From: Arthrobacter sp. efr-133-R2A-120 | GTDB taxonomy: Bacteria; Actinomycetota; Actinomycetes; Actinomycetales; Micrococcaceae | DNA length: 64,000 nucleotides | Assembly (NCBI RefSeq): GCF_030209835.1 | Contig: NZ_JARVRF010000006.1 | Coordinates: 1-64,000 of the forward strand | Direction: 5' to 3' | Part shown: positions 1 to 9,187 of the stretch, piece after piece | How the letters are laid out: each line of letters opens with the position of its first letter | Position numbering within the stretch: position 1 is the stretch's first letter | Translations under genes and position numbers: made by a program | Notes under the pieces: model-generated | What the model saw: the letters and a program-made list of their open reading frames with translations, nothing else | Database searches by the model: none | What the model was told of the DNA's origin: nothing

Positions 1-1439
1 CCCCCGATTACGGATACGAGTTCCGCGGCCTCGAGGTCACGGGCGAGGGCGACTACCCCGTCACGGTCACGCTCCTCCACACGGCCGGACCGGACGAGGG
101 CCGGGAGCGCGTTGTCCGGGCCAAGTACGTCGTCGGGGCGGATGGGGCGCGGAGCAAGGTGCGGGAGTCGATCGGCTGCACGCTCGCCGGCGACCAGGCC
201 AACCACGCCTGGGGCGTCATGGACGTCCTTGCCGTCACGGACTTCCCCGACATCCGCACGAAGTGCGCGATCCAGTCCGGCACGGGCGGCAGCATCCTGT
301 TGATCCCGCGCGAGGGCGGGCATCTTTTCCGCATGTACGTCGACCTCGGCGAGGTGGACCGGAACGACAACCGCTCCGTGCGGAACACCACCATTGAGGA
401 GATCATCGCCAAGGCCAACGACATCCTCCGCCCCTACACGCTCGATGTGCGCGACGTCGCCTGGCACAGCGTGTACGAGGTGGGCCACCGCCTCACGGAC
501 AGGTTCGACGACGTCCTGCCGGAGGAGCGCGGCACCCGCACACCGCGTGTGTTCATCGCCGGCGACGCGTGCCACACGCACAGTGCCAAGGCCGGCCAGG
601 GCATGAACGTCTCCATGCAGGACGGCTTCAACCTGGCCTGGAAGCTCGGACACGTGCTCGAAGGCCGCAGCCCGGAGAGCCTGCTGTCCACGTACTCGGC
701 CGAGCGCCAGGTCGTTGCCAAGAACCTCATCGACTTCGACAAAGAGTGGTCCACGCTCATGGCGAAGAAGCCCGAGGAGTTCGAGGATCCCACCGAGCTG
801 GAGAACTTCTACGTGAGCACCGCGGAGTTCCCTGCCGGCTTCATGACCCACTACGCCCCCTCGCCGCTTATCGCCGAGCCGATACACCAGGACCTGGCCG
901 CGGGATTCATCATCGGCAAGCGTTTCAAGTCCGCGCCCGTGGTGCGCGTCTGCGATACCAACCCGGTCCAGCTCGGCCACCAGGCCAAGGCCGACGGACG
1001 GTGGCGCATCTACGTCTTCGCGGACGCGGCCGAGGCCGGCACGGCACAAGAGGGGCTCTCGCCCGTCGCGGACTTTGCCGGGTGGATCGCGAACTCGCCG
1101 GACTCGCCGCTGGCCGCAACGCCGTCGGGCGCTGACCGGGACGCGTGGTTCGACGTGAAGGTGATCTACCAGCAGGAGCACACAGGCGTCGACATCGGGG
1201 CCGTGCCGGCGGCATTCAAGCCCCAGGTCGGACCGTTCAAGCTCACGTACCTCGAGAACGTCTACGGCACCGACCCCTCGGCAGACATCTTCGAGCTGCG
1301 CGGACTGGACCGCGGCGGCGTCGTGGTGGTCGTTCGGCCCGACCAGTACGTCGCGAACGTCCTGCCCCTGACCGCGACGGCGGAACTCGCCGCGTTCTTC
1401 GCGCCCCTCCTTCGATCGGGACGGACCGCGACGGTGTGA
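1..1439 (+). CDS. FAD-dependent aromatic hydroxylase (phenol 2-monooxygenase family), 5' end missing
   Basis: C-terminal 478 codons of a flavoprotein monooxygenase; the first complete codon is at position 3 and the N-terminal dinucleotide-binding motif lies outside the window. Visible are the second FAD motif VVGADGARS and the third, VFIAGDACHTHSAKAGQG, both typical of the p-hydroxybenzoate-hydroxylase fold. The long C-terminal part (from about position 950) fits the thioredoxin-like dimerisation domain of phenol hydroxylase and 3-hydroxybenzoate 4-monooxygenase. The family uses NAD(P)H and O2 to hydroxylate phenolic rings in the cytosol. The exact substrate (phenol, 3-hydroxybenzoate or a related compound) cannot be decided from this fragment, and no ring-cleavage gene follows. 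Confidence 0.9.
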   Translation, partial: PDYGYEFRGLEVTGEGDYPVTVTLLHTAGPDEGRERVVRAKYVVGADGARSKVRESIGCTLAGDQANHAWGVMDVLAVTDFPDIRTKCAIQSGTGGSILLIPREGGHLFRMYVDLGEVDRNDNRSVRNTTIEEIIAKANDILRPYTLDVRDVAWHSVYEVGHRLTDRFDDVLPEERGTRTPRVFIAGDACHTHSAKAGQGMNVSMQDGFNLAWKLGHVLEGRSPESLLSTYSAERQVVAKNLIDFDKEWSTLMAKKPEEFEDPTELENFYVSTAEFPAGFMTHYAPSPLIAEPIHQDLAAGFIIGKRFKSAPVVRVCDTNPVQLGHQAKADGRWRIYVFADAAEAGTAQEGLSPVADFAGWIANSPDSPLAATPSGADRDAWFDVKVIYQQEHTGVDIGAVPAAFKPQVGPFKLTYLENVYGTDPSADIFELRGLDRGGVVVVVRPDQYVANVLPLTATAELAAFFAPLLRSGRTATV

Positions 1440-1513
1440 GCTGTTGGCGCGTTGCGGAGTGCGGGACCAACGCAAGGGTTCATTCTGTCGGTGGCCCGTC
1501 GTAGGGTACCGGC

Positions 1514-2218
1514 ATGGACATCATCATGGTTCCCGGATTCTGGTTGGACGCTTCTTCGTGGTCGGAGGTCACGCCGCCGCTCGTTGCTGCGGGGCACACG
1601 GTCCACCCACTCACGCTGCCTGGGCTGGAGGCCATTGACGCCCCGAGGTCCGGCATCGGCCTCAGAGACCACATCGACGCAGTAGTAGCGGCCGTCGACG
1701 CCGTCGACAATCCCGTCGTACTGGTCGGCCACTCCGGTGGAGGCGCCATCATCCACGGCGCGGTCGACGCCCGCCCGGACCGCGTGGTCCGGGCGGTCTA
1801 CGTTGACAGCGGACCGCTGGGCGAGGGCGGCGTCATCAACGACGAACTTCCTGTTGAGGGCGATGCCGTGCCCCTGCCGCCATGGGAGCTTTTCGAAAAT
1901 GAGGACCTCGTGGACCTCAACGAGGAGCTGCGGGCCGCCTTCCGCGCACGCGCCATCCCGGAGCCAAAGAACGTGACCACCGATAAGCAGCGCTTGCACG
2001 ATGTGCGCCGCTACGACGTCCCGGCCACCATCATCGCGTGCGAGTTCCCCTCCAGCCTGCTCGGCGAATGGATCGAGTCCGGCCACCCCTTCGTGGCCGA
2101 GCTCGCGCGCATCAACGACGTCGAATTCATGGACCTGCCCACGGGACACTGGCCCCAGTTCACCAAGCCGACTGAGCTCGGGGAGGCCATTCTCGCTGCG
2201 GTTGAGCGGAGGGGTTAG
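1514..2218 (+). CDS. alpha/beta hydrolase
   Basis: 234-aa cytosolic hydrolase of the EstC/salicylate-esterase-like alpha/beta fold. The nucleophile elbow is GHSGGGAI (Ser near residue 75) and the likely catalytic His is in TGHWPQF near the C-terminus. The start ATG at 1514 has only a weak purine stretch upstream (GTAGGG). Substrate unknown; an ester or small amide is likely for this family. The stop codon TAG directly abuts the stop of the convergent gene on the minus strand, with no base between them. Confidence 0.85.
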   Translation: MDIIMVPGFWLDASSWSEVTPPLVAAGHTVHPLTLPGLEAIDAPRSGIGLRDHIDAVVAAVDAVDNPVVLVGHSGGGAIIHGAVDARPDRVVRAVYVDSGPLGEGGVINDELPVEGDAVPLPPWELFENEDLVDLNEELRAAFRARAIPEPKNVTTDKQRLHDVRRYDVPATIIACEFPSSLLGEWIESGHPFVAELARINDVEFMDLPTGHWPQFTKPTELGEAILAAVERRG

Positions 2219-3160
2219 TCACCGCACCGAATGGCTCGTTTCGGGCTTGCGGTAGCTGTCCACAGTGGCCTCCAGTGCTTGGTCCCACGATGTTGCCGTG
2301 ACGCCCAGGATGCTCTGCGTCTCCATGGAGTCGATCACGAAGGGCATCGTGAATTGGTAGCTGGAAGCTGAGATCTCGCGCAGGATCGGAATGACAGTGC
2401 CGAGGGCTTTAAGTGACCACTGCGGGATCGAGGCCACCCGGCCTTTCACGCCCCAACGCTCATTCACCTGCCGCGCGATTTCCGAGCGCGGGACGGATGC
2501 ACTCGGCACATGCCAGGCCCGTCCCCATTCGCCCGTGTGGTCTGCGGCCGCGATAAGTGTCGCGGCGATATCGGGAAGGAAGCTCCAACTGTGCTCCAGT
2601 GCGGGGTCCCCAACGACACGCGCCGTTTTGGAGGCCAGGAGTGGTTCGAAAAAGCCACCGCCAAGGTGCGTCGACATCCCCACCGCCCCAGGACCGAAGT
2701 AGTCGCTCGCCCGAACCTCCGCGGCCCGGATTTCACCGCGTTCGTGCGCCGCAAGCACTTTCGCCCAACCCGCTTTGCGTACCAATCCCTTTCTCTCGCT
2801 CGTGGCGAGCTGTGAATGCTCGGTCATCGGACCGTCCGGCGGTCCGTATGCATAGAGGTTGCCCATGAGCACAAGCGCGGCCCCGGAGTCACGCGCCGAC
2901 TTGATCACGGCGTCGAAGATCGGAGGCCAGTCGGCTACCCAGTTGGTGTACGGCGGGTTGGTGCAAACGAAAATCGTGTCGGTTCCGTGCGCAGCCCGTG
3001 TCACGTCGGCCGCGTTGCTTGCGTCCAGCTTCACTGGAGGCGCGCCGGGGACCGTAGTGCCGCTGCGGGTGCCGAGCGTGACTTGATCGCCACGGGCGGT
3101 AAGTTGCTTCGCGAGCGTCCCGCCCACGAGTCCCGCGCCGAGGATGAGATGGCTTGCCAC
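2219..3160 (-). CDS. NAD(P)-binding epimerase/dehydratase-like protein
   Basis: 313-aa Rossmann-fold protein beginning MASHLILGAGLVGGTL, an atypical extended-SDR glycine motif (GAGLVGG). The middle part (NLYAYGPPDGPMTE, ASDYFGPG) resembles actinobacterial NAD-dependent epimerases annotated for sugar-nucleotide or quinone-type substrates. GTG start at 3158-3160 with GGGAG eight bases upstream. The usual YxxxK pair is not obvious, so the reaction is unknown. Convergent with the alpha/beta hydrolase, zero-base spacing. Confidence 0.8.
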   Translation of the reverse strand: MASHLILGAGLVGGTLAKQLTARGDQVTLGTRSGTTVPGAPPVKLDASNAADVTRAAHGTDTIFVCTNPPYTNWVADWPPIFDAVIKSARDSGAALVLMGNLYAYGPPDGPMTEHSQLATSERKGLVRKAGWAKVLAAHERGEIRAAEVRASDYFGPGAVGMSTHLGGGFFEPLLASKTARVVGDPALEHSWSFLPDIAATLIAAADHTGEWGRAWHVPSASVPRSEIARQVNERWGVKGRVASIPQWSLKALGTVIPILREISASSYQFTMPFVIDSMETQSILGVTATSWDQALEATVDSYRKPETSHSVR

Positions 3161-3337
3161 GATGGTTACTCCCTAACTCTCCGGCGATGCTTTGCTGATG
3201 ACGTCGCACCGAAGCACGACGCAGCCCCTCACCCTTGACAAGATCCGAGGGTGGAATGAATGATACGAGCCTCATCAGCTTTGTCCCTACTGGTGGTCAA
3301 TAGCTGAATTGGTGACTAACCATGTCGAAAGAGCGCA
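3161..3337. other. Divergent intergenic region
   Basis: Separates the minus-strand epimerase-like gene from the plus-strand channel-like gene and must hold both promoters. I see no clear -35/-10 pair or palindrome. Confidence 0.4.
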
Positions 3338-4492
3338 TTGACAGTACTAATGTGGGCGTGTTTTTCAGTCGGGTTGCTTGGGTTGCTCCTGAACTGGATG
3401 AGTGTGATCGGAACGCTGATCGTGCCGCGACCGCTGCACAGCAACCTTTCACGGGTGACCCATTTGGTCACTGCGAAAATCTTCTTTGTCATCACAAAGC
3501 CCCTCACCTCGTACGAAGTACGTGATCGGATCCTTGCCTGGCAGTCTCCCATGGCGCTGTTCGTCCGCCTGCTGGTTTGGGTGATCGTGTTCGACTTGTC
3601 GTTCAGTCTCCTGCTTCTTCCATTCGTCGACGGTGACCTCTGGCAAGCCGCAAGCGAGGCCGGCTCCGCGATGTTCACGCTTGGCTACGCTGCTCCATGG
3701 AATGTCGGCAACACGGTGTTGGTTTACGTAGCCGCTTATACCGGGTTGATCGTGATTGCTTTGCAGATCGGTTACCTCCCAACGCTCTATGCGGCCTTCA
3801 ACAGGCGGGAGGCGGAAGTAACGCTCCTGGTATCGAGGGCGGGCTCACCCTCATGGGGACCGGAGCTCCTGGTGCGCACGCGGTTCGGGATGGCCGCTCA
3901 AACCAGCACCAGCGAGCTCAGCGAGCTTTACCAAAGGTGGGAACGATGGGCCGCGGACGTAGCCGAATCACACAGCACCTACCTCACTTTGGTATGGTTC
4001 CGTTCGCCTTCACCGCAATCGAACTGGCTCAATTCCCTCCTCAGCGTCATGGACGCGGCCGCGTTGCAGCTTTCCCTGAGTCCGGGTTCTGCCCCGAGCA
4101 CCCGGGCGCGGCTGGTCATTCGGATGGGGTTCACCTGCCTGAACCAAGTGGCCCGGGCTATTCGTATCCCTGTCGAGGAAGACCCCGATCCCGATTCCGA
4201 ACTCGATGTGACTTTTGAAGATTTTCAAGCGGCCGTGGAACTCATGAGGACTGTCGATTACCCGATTGAGGTGACGGCGGAGCAAGCCTGGCCCCATTTC
4301 AGGGGCTGGCGCGTCAACTATGAAAGGGTCGCATACGCCCTCGCCTACGCGATCGACGCCCCGCCATCAATGTGGAGCGGCCCACGACGCTTCGCGTCCG
4401 AACCGATCATGCCGCACCGGCCGAAGAACCGCACTTCCAAGGACGTCAAGCCAGACGACCCGCAAATGATTGCCCAGAGGAAGACACGGTGA
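3338..4492 (+). CDS. Membrane protein with K+-channel-like pore segment
   Basis: 384-aa protein, not assigned to a named family. Hydrophobic segments lie at about residues 4-28, 70-95 and 125-150. Between the last two is SAMFTLGYAAPW, which resembles the P-loop filter of two-TM potassium channels (TVGYG) in degenerate form, followed by YLPTLYAAFNRRE. The remaining 230 residues look soluble and cytosolic. The layout TM - P-loop - TM - cytosolic domain suggests a channel-related protein, but the canonical filter is not intact, so potassium conduction is inference. TTG at 3338 has AAAGAG about five bases upstream; ATG at 3350 is an alternative. Confidence 0.75.
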   Translation: MTVLMWACFSVGLLGLLLNWMSVIGTLIVPRPLHSNLSRVTHLVTAKIFFVITKPLTSYEVRDRILAWQSPMALFVRLLVWVIVFDLSFSLLLLPFVDGDLWQAASEAGSAMFTLGYAAPWNVGNTVLVYVAAYTGLIVIALQIGYLPTLYAAFNRREAEVTLLVSRAGSPSWGPELLVRTRFGMAAQTSTSELSELYQRWERWAADVAESHSTYLTLVWFRSPSPQSNWLNSLLSVMDAAALQLSLSPGSAPSTRARLVIRMGFTCLNQVARAIRIPVEEDPDPDSELDVTFEDFQAAVELMRTVDYPIEVTAEQAWPHFRGWRVNYERVAYALAYAIDAPPSMWSGPRRFASEPIMPHRPKNRTSKDVKPDDPQMIAQRKTR

Positions 4493-4554
4493 CATCAAGG
4501 TGCAAGGATGGCACGACAAATGACCGTTGAACTGCCTCGAAGAGGAGAAGCATC

Positions 4555-4998
4555 ATGCCCATGATCGACGTGTTCGCCACGACAGGGACCTTTACCGACA
4601 AGCATCAGCTCGCCGTCGATCTGGCGTCGACGGTGATGCGTGTGGAGCAGGTGCCGGATATCCCGATGTTCCGCAAGAACACGGCGGCATTCATCCACGA
4701 ACTCCCGGCGGGGGATCTGTCGAATGTCGACGGCGACAGCAACTACGTGCGCGTCCAGGTCCTCACGAACGCGGGCGCCTTGGACCGCGACAAACAGCTG
4801 GCCTTGGTCGAACAGCTCACCGCGCTCGTCGCGACGGCGGCTGCGGACCCGACACTGCCCGATCGAACCTGGGTCCTTCTCACGGAAGCGCCCGACGGCG
4901 GCTGGGGCCTCAACGGGCACGCCAACACGAATGAGGAGCTCATCGCAGCCGCGCGCGCACAGATTGCCTCCCTCCAAGGGCAAACCCCGCAGGCGTGA
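4555..4998 (+). CDS. Tautomerase superfamily protein
   Basis: 147-aa protein starting Met-Pro, so that removal of the initiator Met would expose the N-terminal proline used as the general base in the 4-oxalocrotonate-tautomerase/MIF fold. At 147 aa it is about twice the size of a 4-OT monomer, in line with fused-repeat members such as cis-CaaD or MSAD-like proteins. The start is fixed by GAGGAGAAG about seven bases upstream. Sits alone between the channel-like gene and a convergent CMD-family gene. Substrate unknown. Confidence 0.8.
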   Translation: MPMIDVFATTGTFTDKHQLAVDLASTVMRVEQVPDIPMFRKNTAAFIHELPAGDLSNVDGDSNYVRVQVLTNAGALDRDKQLALVEQLTALVATAAADPTLPDRTWVLLTEAPDGGWGLNGHANTNEELIAAARAQIASLQGQTPQA

Positions 4999-5042
4999 CT
5001 TCCGGAACAGCAACCGGGAAAGGGGTCGTTAAGCGCCCCTGA

Positions 5043-5075
5043 CGCGGACTTGGCTACTCGCGCGGACTTGGCTAC
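5043..5075. repeat. Direct repeat of 15 bases, 18-base period
   Basis: CGCGGACTTGGCTAC occurs at 5043-5057 and again at 5061-5075. The second copy carries the stop codon of the minus-strand CMD-family gene, so the first copy appears to be a small tandem duplication of its 3' end. Confidence 0.9.
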
Positions 5076-5386
5076 GCGGCAAACACCTGCTTGGCCACCG
5101 CCATGGCGGACATCGCCTTGGGCCAGCCCGCATAGAACGCCAGGTGCGTAATAGCCTCGCTCAATTCGGCTTCGCCGAGTCCGTTTGCCTTCGCGAGGCG
5201 CAGGTGCCCGAAAAGCTGTTCAGTGCTGCCGCTTGTCACGAGACAGGCAACGGTAATGAGGCTCCGGTCCCGCTTGGCCAACTCGGGGCGTTCCCAGACG
5301 TCAGCGAAGAGAACGTCGTCGGTAAGGGAGGCAAGTTTGGGCGAGATGTCTCCGACGAGTTGCTGGGCGCGGGATGGCTCGGTCAT
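5072..5386 (-). CDS. Carboxymuconolactone decarboxylase family protein
   Basis: 104-aa all-helical CMD/AhpD-like protein. The segment AITHLAFYAGWPKAMSA is the hallmark of this family, preceded by RDRSLITVACLVTSGSTEQL. The start ATG at 5384-5386 is chosen because AAGGAG lies five bases before it; an upstream in-frame ATG at 5428 has no such site. Many members accompany oxidoreductases and may act on small ketones, lactones or peroxides. The single Cys sits where AhpD would have CxxC, so a peroxidase role is unlikely. The TAG stop lies inside the second copy of a 15-base direct repeat. Confidence 0.85.
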   Translation of the reverse strand: MTEPSRAQQLVGDISPKLASLTDDVLFADVWERPELAKRDRSLITVACLVTSGSTEQLFGHLRLAKANGLGEAELSEAITHLAFYAGWPKAMSAMAVAKQVFAA

Positions 5387-5499
5387 GGGGTTCTCCTTGT
5401 TAGTGAAAGCTTGTCTGCTTGCTTTCAATCCTAGGAACGCACACCGGAATGAGGCAGGGTCCGCTATTACCTGTTTCCGGTGGAATTTCGGGGCCGGGA

Positions 5500-6042
5500 T
5501 TAAAGCGGCGGATATCTTCTGAGGCCTACCACTCCGCCCGCGGCAATCAGGGTTCCGCCGAAGGCCACCAGGATTCCAGCCACTGAGACGGTTGGAGTAA
5601 TGGGATGGTCGCTCTGGGCGGGGGCGCCTGGGTCAATCCGGGCGGCGCCCGCTGCAGAGGTTGAATTTTGCGTCGAGGGGCTCGGGCTGGAAACGATCGG
5701 CGAGGGCACTGCGGCTGTGGTTGTGGCGGGTGGCGCGGCCTGAGTGGGGTCCGGCTGCACGGTCACCGCCGTCGAGGGCGTTGAAGCGCCACCGGACGGA
5801 ACCGCGACGCCGGGATCCGGCTGGGGTTGCGGTTGTACCGGTGGGATAGCCGTGGCCGACGGGGTGGGTTTTTCCGACGGCCGGGGAGATGGGGAGTTGC
5901 CGGGAGAGCACATGCCAACCACCCCTAGAAGCCCTTGCGAATCGCAGTTTGCGGCCCCCGCTCTCTCTGCTGGCGCAAGGGCGATCAGGCACAACGCGAA
6001 AGGGAGCGCGACAAGGGCAACTGGAACCTTCCGGCGAGTCAT
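5500..6042 (-). CDS. Secreted proline/serine-rich protein with C-terminal membrane anchor
   Basis: 180-aa protein. Residues 1-30 form a signal peptide (MTRRK basic start, hydrophobic core, cleavage near AGA-AN). Two cysteines occur just after it (NCDSQG, GMCSPG). Residues 50-145 are a low-complexity Pro/Ser/Thr/Ala linker with PQPQPDP. The C-terminus has a hydrophobic stretch (VAGILVAFGGTLIAAGGVVGL) followed by RRYPPL, as in a stop-transfer anchor; no LPxTG motif is present. It is probably an envelope-exposed protein of unknown function. Confidence 0.7.
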   Translation of the reverse strand: MTRRKVPVALVALPFALCLIALAPAERAGAANCDSQGLLGVVGMCSPGNSPSPRPSEKPTPSATAIPPVQPQPQPDPGVAVPSGGASTPSTAVTVQPDPTQAAPPATTTAAVPSPIVSSPSPSTQNSTSAAGAARIDPGAPAQSDHPITPTVSVAGILVAFGGTLIAAGGVVGLRRYPPL

Positions 6043-6094
6043 GGCTTCGACTCTACCTACTCTGCGTCAACTTGGCAGGCAGGCGGTGTTCACT

Positions 6095-6526
6095 TCAGTC
6101 CCTGAGCTGCCCCAGAATCCGGGCCAATTCGGCGCGATCTTCTGCGCTGAGCCGGGCAAAGTACTCGGAGGACTTGCCACGCCGTTCGGCGCTGATCTTC
6201 GCAAAGAGTTGCTGCCCGTCAGCTGTGGCGGCGACGAGGGTGGCACGCCGGTCCGTGGGGTCAGGATCGCGACGGACGAGGCCTTTGACCTCGAGCTGGT
6301 CCACCACTTCCGTGGCCGATCGTGGCGCAATGCGCAGCCGCTCCGCCAGGTCTTTCAGCCGCATGGGGTCCCCTGGAGCCGGGCGCATTAGCGTCATGAG
6401 CGCCCGCCATTGGTGCGGCGTCAGCTCCCACGGAGACAGCTGCTCGGCCCAGGTCCGGCGCAGCCCCCGGAAAGCGGCGTGGAAGAGATCGCCAAGGTCG
6501 GCGGAATCAGAGGGCTGTGAGTGCAT
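6095..6526 (-). CDS. MarR family transcriptional regulator
   Basis: 143-aa winged-helix repressor. The core LTPHQWRALMTL...LKDLAERLRIAPRSATEVVDQLEVKGLVRRDPDPTDRR shows the helix-turn-helix and the wing with the DxRxR-type motif. It is divergent from an ABC exporter, the usual arrangement in which MarR represses an efflux pump and its own gene until a toxic ligand binds. A matching imperfect palindrome lies in the shared intergenic region. Confidence 0.9.
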   Translation of the reverse strand: MHSQPSDSADLGDLFHAAFRGLRRTWAEQLSPWELTPHQWRALMTLMRPAPGDPMRLKDLAERLRIAPRSATEVVDQLEVKGLVRRDPDPTDRRATLVAATADGQQLFAKISAERRGKSSEYFARLSAEDRAELARILGQLRD

Positions 6527-6551
6527 GCCGTCAGTCTAGCAATTTGACCAG

Positions 6552-6570
6552 TAACCACATAGTGAGGTAA
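6552..6570. promoter_or_regulatory. Candidate MarR operator and overlapping promoter
   Basis: TAACCACA-TAG-TGAGGTAA is a 19-bp imperfect palindrome (6 of 8 half-site positions match). It lies in the spacer of a possible plus-strand promoter, TTGACC at 6544-6549 and TAACCT at 6568-6573. Position between marR and the exporter supports an operator role; binding is inferred. Confidence 0.45.
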
Positions 6571-6626
6571 CCTCTGTATTAGTAGGCGCGATTCCCGCGC
6601 CCCGCTCGCCACTGGAGGTGGTGCTT

Positions 6627-8501
6627 ATGACGGAGAACATCCTCACCCAAAATCCTCATCGACCGGGCGTTGGAGCCCGAAGTCCCGGCCGCGGCCCCGC
6701 CCGCCTCAATCCCGCGGACCGCACCCAGTTGAAACAGCACCCCGTGAGCCTCAAACGGATCGCCGGGCTGTTCACCCCGCACAAGGCGACCATCGCCGTC
6801 GTCGTGCTTCTCATCAGCGCTTCCAGCATCATCGGCCTGGCGCAGCCGTTCCTGGTCCGCCACATCATCGACGTCGCGCTGCCCAGCAAGAATCTGCCGC
6901 TTCTCGCATGGCTGGCCGCCGGATTGATCGCCGTGGCCGCCGCAACCGCGCTTATTGGCGTGCTGCAAACCTGGATGACCACGGGCATGGGCCAGAAGAT
7001 CATGCATACCCTGCGCACGCGCCTGTTCACCCACTTGCAGAAGCAATCACTCGGATTCTTTACCCGGACCCGCAGCGGCGAGGTACAGTCGCGGTTGAAC
7101 AACGATATTTCCGGCCTACAGCAAGTCATCACCTCCACCGCGACCGGCGTTGCCTCCAACCTGACCACCGCCATTGCCACTGCCATCGCGATGGTGGCCA
7201 TTTCTCCCGGGCTCTCGCTCCTGTCCCTGATAGTGATCCCGCCGGCTGTCTGGTTCACCCGCCGGGTGGCCCTGCTCCGGCGCAACATCACGTCAACGCT
7301 GCAGAGCGAACTGGCCACCATGAACACACAGGTCGAGGAAGGGCTGTCAGTCTCCGGCGTCCGGCTCTCGAAAACCCTCGGAACCACCAAGCGCGACGCC
7401 CACCGCTATACGGAAAGCTCCAAACGGCTGATCGGCCTGGAGATGCGCTCCCAATTGGCCGGCCGCTGGCGGATGTCCACCATGGGCATCATCTTCTCGG
7501 CTATTCCGGCGCTGATCTACCTCGCCGCCGGGCTGCCCGTCACTAGCGGAGGCATGACCATCGGCACGCTCGTGGCGTTCACCGCATTGCAGGGCGCCAT
7601 CTTCCGCCCCGTCATGAGCTTGCTGGATCTCGGCGTCCAATGGGTCACGGCGATGGCCCTGTTCAGCCGCATCTTCGAGTACCTGGATCTGGCTCCCGAG
7701 ATCACTCCCCCGGCGCGGCCCGCCCCCCTGGACCCGGCCGCAGTGCGCGGCGAGGTCCGCTTTGAGGCCGTCCGTTTCGCGTACGACGGCGGCACTGACG
7801 TTCTGCTCGACGTCGACCTTACGCTTCCGGCCGGCACCAGCACCGCAATCGTGGGCCCCACGGGCTCCGGTAAATCGACGCTGGGCTCGCTGGTCCCGCG
7901 CCTGCATGACGCCACCGCCGGGCGGATCACCATTGACGGCGTGGACGTGCGCGACATCGCCCCGGAGGACCTGACGAAAATTGTGGGCGTGGTGTCCCAG
8001 GAGACGTACTTGATTCACGACACCATTCGGGAAAACCTCCTGCTGGCCGCACCCGGCGCGGACGACGCCGTCCTGTGGAGGGCCCTGGCCTCGGCACAGA
8101 TCGCGGACCTGATTGCAAGCTTGCCCGACGGCCTGGACACGATGGTCGGCGCCCGGGGCCACCGGTTCTCCGGAGGAGAGCAGCAGCGCCTGGCCATTGC
8201 CCGGACCATCCTGCGCAATCCCAAAGTACTGGTCCTCGACGAAGCCACGTCCGCCCTGGACAACGCCACCGAGGCCCACGTCCAGGCGGCACTCGACCGG
8301 CTGGCCGTTGGCCGGACTACGCTGACCATCGCCCACAGGCTCTCCACCGTGGAGAAAGCGGACCAGCTGGCGGTCCTCTCTGGCGGTGCGATCGTGGAGT
8401 TCGGAACGCCCGGACAACTTCGCGATTCAGGCGGCGCGTATGCGCGGCTCGTCGATGCCGGAGGGACTGTCGAGTTCGAAAATCACGCCATGACAGCCTA
8501 A
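6627..8501 (+). CDS. ABC transporter, fused membrane and ATPase domains (exporter)
   Basis: 624-aa half-transporter that would work as a dimer in the membrane. The N-terminal half has six hydrophobic segments of the type I exporter fold; the C-terminal half has Walker A GPTGSGKST (about residues 409-417), signature FSGGEQQRL (about 514), and Walker B VLVLDEATSALD followed by the H-loop IAHRLS. GGAGG at 6614-6618 fits the ATG at 6627 better than the in-frame GTG at 6618, which would overlap the ribosome site. It is transcribed away from a MarR repressor, so efflux of a lipophilic drug or toxic compound is the likely job; the substrate is unknown. Confidence 0.92.
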   Translation: MTENILTQNPHRPGVGARSPGRGPARLNPADRTQLKQHPVSLKRIAGLFTPHKATIAVVVLLISASSIIGLAQPFLVRHIIDVALPSKNLPLLAWLAAGLIAVAAATALIGVLQTWMTTGMGQKIMHTLRTRLFTHLQKQSLGFFTRTRSGEVQSRLNNDISGLQQVITSTATGVASNLTTAIATAIAMVAISPGLSLLSLIVIPPAVWFTRRVALLRRNITSTLQSELATMNTQVEEGLSVSGVRLSKTLGTTKRDAHRYTESSKRLIGLEMRSQLAGRWRMSTMGIIFSAIPALIYLAAGLPVTSGGMTIGTLVAFTALQGAIFRPVMSLLDLGVQWVTAMALFSRIFEYLDLAPEITPPARPAPLDPAAVRGEVRFEAVRFAYDGGTDVLLDVDLTLPAGTSTAIVGPTGSGKSTLGSLVPRLHDATAGRITIDGVDVRDIAPEDLTKIVGVVSQETYLIHDTIRENLLLAAPGADDAVLWRALASAQIADLIASLPDGLDTMVGARGHRFSGGEQQRLAIARTILRNPKVLVLDEATSALDNATEAHVQAALDRLAVGRTTLTIAHRLSTVEKADQLAVLSGGAIVEFGTPGQLRDSGGAYARLVDAGGTVEFENHAMTA

Positions 8502-8509
8502 AGCCCGCC

Positions 8510-9183
<674 letters not shown>

Positions 9184-9187
<4 letters not shown>

